Assembly (NCBI GenBank): GCA_963853835.1
Contig: OY970828.1
Coordinates: forward strand, 64,782,861-64,846,860
From: Calendula officinalis
Lineage: Eukaryota > Streptophyta > Magnoliopsida > Asterales > Asteraceae
Reading direction: 5' to 3'
DNA length: 64,000 nt
The notes below the pieces were generated by a model. The model did not search any database, had not been told where the DNA came from, and worked only from the letters and a program-made list of their open reading frames with translations. A program made the position numbers and the translations under genes. Below are positions 33,573 through 44,409 of this stretch, in pieces (position 1 is the stretch's first letter; each line of letters opens with the position of its first letter).

Positions 33573-35834
33573 TGTAACGACCCGAAATTTTGTATCAAAT
33601 AAATTATATAAAAATATGATAAATGAGGATAAATCATTTAAAATATGTGGGAAGTGGTTTCGTGTAAATCGGATGACGTTTGATATGTGTATTCCCTTGT
33701 TAAAGTCGAAACGGGTCAAGATTGGGTAAAACACCAAGTTGGAAAAGTGCATTTTTGTTCCAGCATATTTTAGAGATCTCTAATCCGAGGATTAGCATCG
33801 CGAGTATTGATGGCCAAAAGTGCATTTTCAAGTAGCAAAGTTTAGAGATCTCTAATCCTGATTTTAGCATTAGCGAGTTCGGGCACCCGCGTATTTTAGC
33901 AACGCGAATTTCAGGATTAGCATTGCTAATTCGTGCAGGAAGTATAAAAAGAGGGTTTTAGCTAGGGTTTTCTCATTTCAAAACCCACTTGAGCTTGGAG
34001 CCGTTTTTGGAGGAGAAAGAGGAGTTTTTGGTGATTTCTTGCTCAAATCTTCACCATATTGAAGGATCTAAACATCAAAGGTAAGGATCTATGATTCTTG
34101 TTATCTCCTAGTAGTTTGTAAGCTTGATTTGGGGGGGGAATGGTGGAGAAGAAGACCCACCATGGATGGTGTCTTGAGGTTTGGGTCTTGAGAGTGTAGA
34201 ACACTCATAGTTATCATGTATACCATGAATCCATGGTTAGTTTGTGCTTAGAACCCGAATTCAAGAACTAGGGTTTTGAGATTTCCACCAAGTTTGGGGA
34301 ACTTGGTGGTTAAGGGTATTATGATGATGTTAGATGTTGTTATGGATTGATTAGTGATTAGTTATGGATAGTAACTAGTTATTGTGATGATATTGATGTT
34401 AGGTCAAGAACACCTAAAGATTTGGAAGTACTCCTTTGACTAGGGAGTAAGGATTGTGTTGAATTACACAAGTTGGAAAGCAAGGATTCGTGTCAATGGA
34501 CACGATTTGGAGTTAGCTTGGCTAAGGTGAGTACATGAGACTTTTACTGGGTACATAGCAAATGATTTTGAAAACTATGATGTTTTATGAGTCTTTATTA
34601 ATAAATGTTTTTAATAAAGATATGAATGAAAAGATAAGAAAATGCAAATATTAGACTATCTAAGTATGTCTAAATGACTAATGATTTTGAAAGAGATTAT
34701 GATAATGAAAAAGTGATTAGTAATTCTTTATTAATATGATGTATGATTAAGAGTATGAATTAGAAAGTAAGATATTTAGCTCATTAATAATATGTATTAA
34801 TAAAGCTAATGACAATGATTTTCAAGTAATCAAGTATTGATTAGTATATTATACTAATAAAAGTAGTGATTTATTTGCTAAGAGAATAAGTATAAAGTGA
34901 CTAGAGATGGATTTATATTCTAGTCAAAGAGAAGTTAAAGTAATATGATTTTGATAAATGATAAATATGTTTTACTAAATAAAGGACTTGGTAAAGTCAA
35001 TACTGAAATTGAATAAGAAACGAGAATAATATGATAATTAGAATAGATGTATTCTAATTTATGTTTGAGTATGTATTATTGGGGCATAGGCCCGTATTTG
35101 ATAATATCAATATGTGTTGAGAAAAGGATCCGGATCACAGATAACCCATACAAGTTGGGGGAGTTAGTGACACCTACTTGGGGCGGTACCACCCTGCGCA
35201 AGGGTAGTGTGTCGAGAAATAGATAACCCGGAAAGCGGGGGAGTTTCAGATAACCCGGAAATCGGGGGAGCAATAGATAACCCGGAAACGGGGGAGTTTA
35301 CCTAGATAACCCATATCGGGGGAGTTTGCTTCGGAGAGGTCCGTAGCGTATGTGATAAAGTATATGTAAGCAAAGGTTAGCTTACAAGTATGTGATTATG
35401 ATGAGAGTAAGCTTATGGTTAGCTTACTAGTATATATGTATAAAAATGGTAAGATCACGAGTTAATAAGAAATAAATGAATAAAGAAAAGTAATGGATAC
35501 GACTTTTATTATATTTGAGAATGGGTCGAAAACCCATATATCTCACGAGATTATTTTGTCTCACGTACTACTTTGTTTTTGGCTATGTACTCAGGTTCGA
35601 GATCGATGGATTAGAGGGTCGCGGTAGAAGTGGCCTAGTGTCGATTAGCTCGGGAGCTCGTAGGTAGATCCCGTTTATCCTATGGTTATGATATTATATT
35701 GTAACACCGGTTTTAGTACTCTGATAAACTTTTAAAAAGGGTTTTGTTAAACCGTATTTTGGGATATTGGACTTTGTAATATTTTTATTTAAAAATATGT
35801 ATTTAAAAAGTATTTTAAAAATTGAGGTGTTACA
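33573..35834 (+). mobile_element. Solo LTR, family TGTAAC...GTTACA, copy 2
   Basis: 2,262 bases, TGTAACGACCCG to GAGGTGTTACA, target duplication ACGGT at 33568-33572 and 35835-35839. Same family as 12094-13821, with a TATAAAAAGAGG promoter-like box near 33942 and the same hairpin array. Much of the rest has diverged. Confidence 0.9.
35135..35325 (+). repeat. Array of GATAACCC...GGGGGAG mini-hairpins, copy 2
   Basis: Five units in the same order as at 13205-13395, almost base-for-base identical, including the 70-base spacer. Confidence 0.9.
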
Positions 35835-35990
35835 ACGGTTATGAAATTCAGGGGGTGGTTATTTTTTATGGTTAATTTACAATATATTAAAGCTTCATTT
35901 TTTCCCTTAACCATTGCCCTAAGGGCACTTGTTAGCATTTCCCTTGTTATTATAACATGTATAATATTTGTTCATTAATATTTAAACATA

Positions 35991-36590
35991 ATGCGTACAT
36001 TTGAAGAATTTGCAAGTGCTCTCACGCATGAAATGGTTGACATGATCAATGAACGAATTCTTTCTTTAATTCCAGTAAACCAAAAGATATACGAGTCATC
36101 AGACTTGGTTTCTGTTGCAGATGAAGATGATACCATGTTTAGCCTGGATCTTTACACCATCGATTTCTTGAACAATATAAATATGTCAGGTGTCCCGAAT
36201 CATAGGTTGAAGTTAAGGATCGGCGCTCCAGTAATGTTTATGCGAAACTTTGATCAGAAAGCAGGATTATGCAATGGAACTTGACTTCGATTATTACGAA
36301 TGAGAACCAATATAATCGAAGGTAAGATCATATCTGACGGCAAAGTTGGTACAATTTACGCTATCCCTCGCATAGTTATTAGTCCTTCCGACCGCAAGAT
36401 GGCTTTCAAATTGAATCGGAGTCAATATCCTGTTCAAGTTTGCTTTGCTATGATTAATAATAAAAGTCAAGGTCAGACTATATCGCAAGTTGGACACGTG
36501 GCTTCAAAAACCAGTATTCTCACATGGTCAACTGTATGTCGTTGTATCAAGAGTTAAGAGCAAGAAATGATTGAAGGTTATTTGTTGCGA
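35991..36590 (+). pseudogene. Helitron RepHel helicase, C-terminal fragment
   Basis: Two frames together read the end of a PIF1-like Helitron helicase: ALTHEMVDMINERILSLIP, DDTMFSLDLYTIDFLN, RLKLRIGAPVMFMRN, then after a stop at about 36282-36284 GKVGTIYAIPRIVISPSD and FAMINNKSQGQTISQVGH (motif VI region). A frame change follows near 36500. RepHel drives rolling-circle transposition; this remnant lacks the Rep domain and the ATP-binding motifs and is dead. Confidence 0.88.
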
Positions 36591-39339
36591 CAAACATGGC
36601 TGAACCCCTGAACCCTGAACCCTAAACCCTAAATTACACTAATTCAACAACAAATGTCGTTTACAAAGAAGTTTTATTTCGTCTATAAACTACATATAAC
36701 ATTTATTGATGTATCAAAAGTTGTTTTTCATTATTAAAATTATGAATTGCTATGTTATTTAAACAATATCAATATTCCGTTATTTTCCTACATCTCTCTC
36801 GAAGCATGCCCGCCCAGTCGGGCGGGGTTTGAAGCTAGTACACTATAAAGACAAAACAACAAGTGTACCAATTCAAAATCTGCACTACAATCCTGCACAT
36901 TGACACTTTGACTCACGAAAGTCAAAGCCGATCAAAACTTACACAGTTGATCCAATTTAACCAAAAATACCCAAACGGGTCAAAAGCCCATTTTATTACC
37001 TTACTATTACAACTAATTTACAATACACATACCAAATCATAATTATCATTTAATTAATAATAAAATCTCAGGTTTGACCTAATACAAAGTCAACCATTTA
37101 AATTATGACCATAGAGAAAACCCAGAATCTGTCTAACCCGCGACAGCTTACCGCAACTGACATAACTTTCAAACCATTTATCCTTTGTTTACCAAATTTT
37201 CACAGCTTACTCTAGACTCATAATTCCACAACTCATATTCAGAACGCTCAGCTCGAATCTGACCCGAAAGGCCTCAAAACTGCCTCACAATACTGCAGAA
37301 ACGCACAGTGTTTTCAGCACTGCGACACTTCACGAGTATTGTCGTAACTCACAGACCGTAAATCCTATTGACGAGCGGTCAGCGGCCACTGAAAGCTAAC
37401 TCATCGGGCTACAATAGTCCAGAAGAACCTGAGCCCGGATTCTGTCCCGAACAGGGTCGAAAACAGACCCGAATATGATGACAGTAAGCTGCCCAAAACG
37501 CAGCACAATACAAAGTGAACATCTTTATTAAAACACTAACTTAAACAATATCACTTTTCCAAATAAACTTATTAATTGCATTTTAGCACTTATAATTACC
37601 ACTTTGACTTATTAAAGTCAAAATTCACTAATTAACTTCATTTGAACAATTTTTCTTATTTTGGCCCAAACAGGTCAAAGTCTCAACTTTTATCTATAAC
37701 TCTATAGATTCTTACATTCTCTCTATTAACATCAAACACAACTTTATACATGTATTAAACATTCAACGTCAAAGTCAAATGACCAGTTTTGACTCAAAAG
37801 TTCTTAACACCCAAATTTGCTTATTTTGATTATCACTAGCTATTAGCCAAACACCAACTCATACAAAGCAATAGCTATAACATCTTGACAAAATCAGTTA
37901 TAACTACTCAATTAACAACTAGAAACAACTCTTTTAACATCAAGATCACTAATTCAAGATTTAAGGTTCTTACCCTTCTTCCTCAAAATCAACACCAATG
38001 GTGATTTTGTAAACTATCTTCAATTTCATGACTTTAAACAAATTCTAACATATTATAGACATCATTAACACATAAACCAAATAAGAATTCAACTAATTTT
38101 ACAACAAGTCAATGATTCAATAAAAACCCCAAAGTTAAGATAGAGTTTTACTAATATTTAAACCTTAGAACTTAGGAGATGAATTTTTACCTTTTGTTTA
38201 TATAAATCCGAATTTCAGCGCTTAAATGAAGATTTTCAAGTTTTAATCTTTAATTTCTATCAAAGTTTTCAAATTGTATGTGTGTTGTGTGGGTGTACGT
38301 AACAGAGAAAGAGAGAAGAGATAGAAATGAGATTTTGATGATTCCATCTTTTGACACCCTACACACACGTGTACCTTACGTGTCTACCAAAGATAGGACC
38401 AACCGTTTAATTAATACAGTCCAATACTCTAAATCTGGTTCGCAATTAATTAATTAAAAATATTTAACTAACTCCTTTTCCAACAACAACATATATTTGG
38501 AACTTTGGTCCAAAAGTGAACTCAAATATATAAAAATTATTTTAATATATGTATATCCCAGTTTTACTAATTTTTAACCCCTTGATTAAAAAATACAATT
38601 GCCTTTAAACAATTAAAATAAAATCATATAAAATAACAAACAACATTTATTACTTACTGAAAGTAATAAAATGCCAGGTCGAGTTTCAGGGCGTTACATT
38701 ATAACTTCTTTTATTCAGGTATAATATCACACCAAATATTAGATGAAGAACATAATAATGATTCTAATAACAATACGTGTTGTTATTAAATTTATATTTT
38801 AATATCATATCTATATATAACATTTCATATTTTATATACAAATAAACATCAATAATATTAATACAGATACAAGATCAAGTCACATATTCAAAACATCATT
38901 AAGTGACGCCTCTAATTATCAAGGTATACTTGCATTCTTATTCTCATTATCAATACACATAAAAGTAATCACACATTTATGTATATTACTAATTTATGGG
39001 TACTATCAAATAATTATTAATTTCTTTGGCATAGATTTACTTCTTAGACGTCCTGGACGAAAGATGATTCCTACACCAACCAATTGTAAAAAAATCCGAC
39101 TTGCATTAATTCACTTTATTTTTAGATTATTATTATAAATAACTTATTAAATGCTATGACATTTTCAGTACCAAGTAACATTATCACATCACCATTAACT
39201 AACATCTCCATTTCCTCAAGATATGATATAATTTAGATTACCAATATTATATTTGTTTTATCTTGAGTTATATAACATACATTTTCTTTGTTAACCATAA
39301 AAACTTTTCGTGCAAAATTAGAATTGCTTCCTCAACGAC

Positions 39340-39746
39340 ATGGAAGAAAGCAATTCCTACATCATTTCAAGGTAACATGTGTAACGGAACACGACTAAGA
39401 GTTCTTAGTCTTGGTGAACATGTGATTAAAGCACAAATAATATCGGAACTAATATAGGATATGAAACCTTAATATCACGTTTGAAACTTAGCCATTTAGA
39501 CAAAAGACTTCCGGTGAAGATAAATAGACGTTTCCACTTTCAGTTATCAATAAAAGTCAAAGACAGTCACTTTCAAATGTAGGTATCTTCTTACCTCAGC
39601 CTGTGTTTACTCATAGTCAACTTTACGTTGAAGTGTCTAGAGTTAAAACTCGTAAAGACTTAAAGATGTTGATATACGACAAAGATGGGAAAGTGACTAA
39701 CAACACATTGAACGTTGTTTACCATGAAGTCTTACAAAAGATTTGA
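39340..39746 (+). pseudogene. Second Helitron helicase C-terminal remnant
   Basis: Reads NMCNGTRLRVLSLGEHVIKA at 39385-39445, then after frame breaks PQPVFTHSQLYVEVSRVKTR, LIYDKDGKV and VVYHEVLQKI ending in a stop at 39744-39746. These match the end of Helitron helicases and continue the domain order of the fragment at 35991. It belongs to the outer Helitron, whose 3' end follows at 39931. Confidence 0.85.
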
Positions 39747-39931
39747 AAATATTTGTAAACAACATGTACTATATTATGAATTTTGTCTACACTTTATATG
39801 ATAAAATGAGATATGCAATAATCGTCAAAATACGGGGTATTTTTTTTAACCTCTTGCATATAATGTTGTTTTCGAACATATTTTATAAATTATTACAAGT
39901 CGTCTGTGATGTATCACAGGTTATTGACTAG

Positions 39932-40289
39932 TTTAACTAATATATACATTAATTTATTTTTGTTGTAACTTCAAGTTCACGTTTCGTGCCATGCGTTACC
40001 AATACCATTATGCGCTTTTAAAAAACCTGATATTCTAGATCATCTAGATAATCTTGTTATTGTTTTTTTTATACTTTTAGTAACATACGGAGTATATTAT
40101 ATCTTCAATGACACTTTTTTATTTTTACTTTTAGTGATACTTTTGTTGTAAGTTGAGAACTTGAGATGAACCGTGCTAATACATACAGCCATACAGGTCT
40201 TTCTTGAGGAACATGAGAAAAACTGACCGTTACATATAATTATTTACCTAGCAGTTATATATAGGTAAAATAAGATTTAGAAAGTACAA
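39932..40289. other. Intergenic, upstream of the tRNA gene
   Basis: No gene seen. AT-rich sequence. Confidence 0.5.
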
Positions 40290-40362
40290 GACTCTGTGGC
40301 CCAATGGATAAGGCGCTGGTCTACGAAACCAGAGATTCTGGGTTCGATCCCCAGCAGAGTCG
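40290..40362 (+). tRNA. tRNA-Arg (anticodon ACG)
   Basis: 73 bases. The acceptor stem GACTCTG pairs with CAGAGTC (40355-40361); the D-arm has GCC...GGC; the anticodon stem CTGGT/ACCAG closes loop CTACGAA with anticodon ACG; the T-arm CTGGG-TTCGATC-CCCAG is intact. There is no intron. A TTTTT Pol III terminator follows at 40364-40368. The stems pair perfectly, so it is likely functional; A34 would be edited to inosine to read CGU/CGC/CGA codons. Confidence 0.97.
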
Positions 40363-40427
40363 CTTTTTGATTTCCAGGTCATTTTCTTTTCCTACAAAAT
40401 AAGATAAGATTAATAGGTTTTTTTATT

Positions 40428-40574
40428 GGGTTTTGCTAATGACAGTATGCATCATAATTTTGTACTTCAACCCTTAACTAACTCCTGAATTTTAGGAATT
40501 ATCACACCCTTTGAATTGATATACAACTCTTTATGCCTTATTAACGGTTCTAAAAGCTGTCGTTAGCAAAACTC
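40428..40574. mobile_element. Short MITE with GGGTTTTGCTAA ends
   Basis: About 147 bases with inverted ends GGGTTTTGCTAATGACAG and GCTGTCGTTAGCAAAACTC. The ends resemble those of the TIR element at 33491-35943. Confidence 0.65.
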
Positions 40575-41904
40575 TTTTTTATTTTTCTTAAACCTTGTCA
40601 TATGCAAACGTTTTATGATCTAACTAGGTTAGAGCCCGTGAAAAATCACGGTTGTCACTTTATACACTGAACGTAAAATATAACATTAAACTCATGATGA
40701 CTACACTGACTTCAAGAAGATACAAATAAAAATACAATTTAACATTACTTTAAATGTTAAATAATAAAAAGCAATGTCCTTAATAAAATAATGCATTCAG
40801 ATATGGTGCCAAGTGTCAAGATATCTCTACATTTTGCATGATAAATGTTTACCCGTTTTATTTCTTCTGGTAGCAAAAGGCTACAATCAATCATCTTTGT
40901 CTGATACGGTGCCTATAAAAAGAATATCATAATGTACAAACTAAAGTTGTAAGAATATAAATGCTAAAATGAGATTTTAGCAAAACTTAACCAATATAAT
41001 GTTCTCGAATTCCAAGTAATTTTTATTAGCAAGTAGCCAAATAGAAAAGATTCCTAATAATAATTAAACAGGTCAAAATTGACCCGTTTTCCCAAAGTGA
41101 CATATTAATAGATTAATATGCTGAGACACAACACCTTTTCTACCTTAAGACCTTGGAGCTAACACCAACATGTAATCAGACTAAATCAACGACTAATTTA
41201 CATTTAAAAAAGCCTTAAATTTGTTATTGGCCTTACGGTGTTTATAATATAGAAAAAAGAAAAGAAGAATATCCTTTTAACATTAGTATAAATTACCAGA
41301 GTAAATAACTTTTTGAAAATTGGGGAAATATAACATACCTTGTGTCCATGATGGCAATGACATCCTTGGATTGAGAACGATAGAGCAGTCCGTACTCACA
41401 AGTAATGGATCCAAAAGCAGAAAACGTCATGCTAGCATCATAGGCACAATCTCTCATAGCAACGAATGTGTATTGTAAATCCCAAATTAATAACAATAAC
41501 AATAATGACATATAATAAAAATTATAACTAAAAACACTGTTTTCATAATGCTAATTAATAAGTTAAAAAAAAACTTAAAATAGAGTTTGTGTTTACAGAA
41601 GCAAAATGCACTTCACAGGTAGCTGCAAGTAAATTATTTGAAGAAGCTTCCATATTATACTTTGCTAATAGTCCCTCATACTTTGTACCTGATCAACCAC
41701 CACCACCACCACCACCGTACTTTTACTAATCAACATATCGCTCTAAAAAATATTTAATTAATTAGAATTAACACTCACGTCTAAAAATTTTATGGTCATC
41801 AAGTATTGCAAGAATATATAAATAAGAAACGACCCAAAACACATAAAATAAAAGTTGTATTAGTGTAACCTGAAGTACATTAAAATATTTCAGCATGTTT
41901 TTAT

Positions 41905-42030
41905 CTTGGGGAAGTACCGATAAATGTGCTCGACAGTATTTCCGGAAACGGTACCGAGCTCGAGATCAACGAATTGCTCATTAGCGTGAAAATAACCAGC
42001 AATACTTAGTCCCTCTGAGCTGTACTATTC
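41905..42030 (-). pseudogene. Captured EMC8/9-like fragment
   Basis: Reads YSSEGLSIAGYFHANEQFVD, LELGTVSGNT and VEHIYRYFPK, matching the central part of the ER membrane protein complex subunit 8/9 (GYFHANE motif). Isolated piece inside the Helitron. Confidence 0.8.
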
Positions 42031-43158
42031 TTCAATCTGTTAACTAAATGACGAATTCAGAAAAATCATAATCATCCTCGAAAAGTTGAGCATAAAACCT
42101 AAAATCATGAAGAACGAACTAATAAATGAGAATTGGGGAAAATACCAAAATTAATGAGAAGATGAAGAAGAAAGTCGGTAGAGCCCTTGCATAACTGGTT
42201 TCTAAACCGTGTTGCAAGGCTAGTTTCTGGGCTTTACTAAAATTCAATACTAAAGGGTAAAATGTATTAACAGCTTACTTTTTGATACAAAATCATGCCA
42301 AGAATAACGCACATCTCTGATTTAATTATGTCTCTTGTTGTCTCACCAAAGGTCTACTCTGCATAACAGTTAAGCAAAACAAATAAAAAAAAATCAGATA
42401 TATTAAACTAATTCACTGAAGATTCATGAAAAAACAAAACTTTATGATTAAACAATGCAAAATTATCCTCAAAAATTACATTCTAATATTAGTTGTTAGG
42501 TCAAAAATCTCAATTTGATTCAGTAAATGCAAGTAAAACATCAATTTAAATTACGTATTTACGTGATTACAAAAACAACTATAAATACTGTATATTAGAA
42601 GTATTTATTGATTAACAATATCAGAAAAAGGTTTTAGATATGCAATTGACTTACTTCTAACACTTTGCAATTTATATATAAGTCAGTTATGATACCTATT
42701 TAGAGCCTTATTGACTTCTTTCTAGACATACTAATGTCATAAATAAGTATTGAAATAACTTTATATATAAGATTAGTTTACAATTTAAATGGGTTGATTA
42801 TACTGAACAATATAATTAACCCATTTATTGACTTATTTCTAGACATATTGATTTCTTAAAAAAGTCAACGTATATATAAATAAGGCAAGTAAATGATATG
42901 CTTTTCAACTCTTTTTATTTTTTCTATGACCATTTTCAATAAGTGATTACACCATCAAAGTTTTTATATATATAAAGCTGCACATTTCCTAAATAAGATA
43001 TACATATTTAATTTTTTTTTCATGATATCAAGTACAAAAAACAACCATATTAGCATAGTTCAAATTCACTGTTAAGAATTATCTCATCAAACATTTTCAA
43101 AGGCCTTAACATGTCAAAACACACTAAAATGTGGTCAAATGTAGAAATAGAACCTCAC

Positions 43159-43224
43159 CTTTACTCGGAGCTCCTTGATTGGATGGGGAGTCAACAATGA
43201 CCTAATTGTAATATGAATTGGTCC
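43159..43224 (-). pseudogene. Captured eIF5B fragment, second exon
   Basis: Reads GPIHITIRSLLTPHPIKELR then VK, the eIF5B domain II segment. It is bounded by TTTGCAG and GTGAGG splice signals, so the intron was captured with the exons. Confidence 0.88.
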
Positions 43225-43390
43225 CTGCAAACACATTATTATTTGGTAAACAAAAGCTACAACTATTATTATTATTATTAATTATTATTAACATTATTGT
43301 TATTATTACTATAATTATTATTACTATTGCAATTGCAATTCCTAACAAAAAGAAGCAAAAAAGTAGTTGCAATTACATGAAAACCACAAA

Positions 43391-43475
43391 CAACAATCTC
43401 ATCTCCTTCATGAAGCAGACCATTATTATTGGTCAACTCTTCAATTGCTGTTCCTACACCTTCTATCAATTGTTA
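43391..43475 (-). pseudogene. Captured eIF5B fragment, first exon
   Basis: Reads IEGVGTAIEELTNNNGLLHE then GDEIVVCG, matching translation factor eIF5B (LHEGDQIVVCG). It directly precedes the other eIF5B exon, in parent gene order. Confidence 0.8.
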
Positions 43476-44409
43476 GTGTTATAGTTGCAGGACAAAAAAG
43501 AGTTGAAATTCAATAGCTGGTTAGAACTAATTTAGATGCCATATTGTCTAAGGCTGGGAACCGAAATCCAATCAAAATCCAATCAAATCTCGATACTATA
43601 AATTAACCAAACGTATAAGATAGTAATCAAAAGTAAAAAACATACAAAAAAAGTTATGACAACTACATATTTAACTACAATATTTGATCTACTTGCTCTT
43701 TGGTTTCCTTTTACAGATGACCTATCATCAGAGGAAACCATTTTTAAATCACATAAGCAATATAGACAATTAACGATTCAAGATACAACTGACCTATTGA
43801 CTTATATCCATATTTAAAAAATTGAAGAAACAACTCTCAACTGAAACAACTCTCAATTGATGAAAAGCAACTTTGGCTTCATAACCATTTCATCGAGCAG
43901 TTGGTGTGCAGACAGAAACAACTCTCAATTAAAATTTGAAGACACAATTAATTGAAATTGATTTTAAAGAAGCATTATAAATTAAAATTAGAAAGACTTA
44001 CACAACAAACTCAAATCCCAATTTATCCGTAATTGCTTCTATTTTGGAGGAGACTGTTTTGAATCAACTATCGTATAATATTCGTGGTAATCAAAGGAAA
44101 GATTAGGGTTAGTAAAACGATCGAAGATTGAATGCTGAATCCTAGAAATTGAGAGATGAAACTCACGAATTTGAATGTGGGGATTGGAAGCTGCTTATGG
44201 AGATGGAACCGTAGCAGTTAATCGATTTCTAAAAACACGCTGCTCGTGGGATGTAAACGTGGGGATTATCTTTACAGTTTTAAATAAAAAGGCAGCCCAA
44301 AAAAATATATTAATACGGACTGAATTTATGTGAAAATGACACGTGGATTGCTTCATTGTAAGGGGTGCCACATTGCACCAAAATGACTTTGTTTTATTAT
44401 ATATATAGA

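Larger units (their letters stand above)
33491..35943. mobile_element. TIR element split by a solo LTR
   Basis: The ends GGGTTTTGCTAACAAGTGCC (33491) and GGCACTTGTTAGCATTTCCC (ending 35943) form about 40-base inverted repeats that continue through a CCTTAGGG...TTAAGGG phrase. Without the inserted LTR (33573-35834) it is only about 190 bases, so it is a MITE. No clear target duplication is visible. Confidence 0.75.
32827..36838 (+). mobile_element. Inner Helitron with helicase C-terminus
   Basis: It starts TCTTCTCCTATATATGGAGC after an A and ends with stem CCCGCCC-AGTC-GGGCGGG followed by GTTTGAAGCTAG before a T. It interrupts the minus-strand solo LTR. It carries the end of a RepHel helicase (35991-36560), a 223-base tandem duplication and a nested TIR element. 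Most of the RepHel gene is missing. Confidence 0.8.
31796..38698 (-). mobile_element. Solo LTR (minus), split by a nested Helitron
   Basis: Ends TGTAACACC (plus, left) and GGCGTTACA (right) with target duplication TTATA at 31791-31795 and 38699-38703. In minus reading it starts TGTAACGCCCTGAAACTCG. Without the insert at 32827-36838 it is about 2.9 kb. No internal retrotransposon genes. The left half has repeats of CAGATTCACAACC (32142-32205) and (A)TCAGCACTAACT (32504-32640). Confidence 0.8.
31161..39931 (+). mobile_element. Outer Helitron with helicase remnant, split by an LTR
   Basis: It starts TCTCTATCTATAATAAAAGA after an A and ends with stem CTGTGAT-GT-ATCACAG followed by GTTATTGACTAG before a T. 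About 6.9 kb of its length is the solo LTR at 31796-38698. The Helitron itself is about 1.9 kb and keeps only the C-terminal end of a Helitron helicase at 39340-39746. Confidence 0.78.
40624..44409 (-). mobile_element. Helitron family 1, copy 2, with captured gene pieces
   Basis: Reading minus it starts TCTATATATATAATAAAACA after an A (44409) and ends with stem ACCGTGATTTTTCACGG and CTCTAACCTAG before a T (40624). Both ends match copy 1 at 16169-19829. It has no Rep/helicase. It carries fragments of eIF5B and EMC8/9 and further unidentified coding-like bits near 41293-41500 and 41630-41690, all on its own sense strand. Confidence 0.88.

Noticed and set aside
33421..33729. Small plus-strand ORF starting MTNKNYNYIDLF
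   Set aside because: It crosses the MITE and solo LTR boundaries, so it is a chance frame.
41293..41511. Separate minus-strand gene (LQYTFVAMRDCAYDASMTFS)
   Set aside because: Coding-like, but it lies inside a Helitron with other captured fragments; I could not name the protein, so it is noted only as possible cargo.
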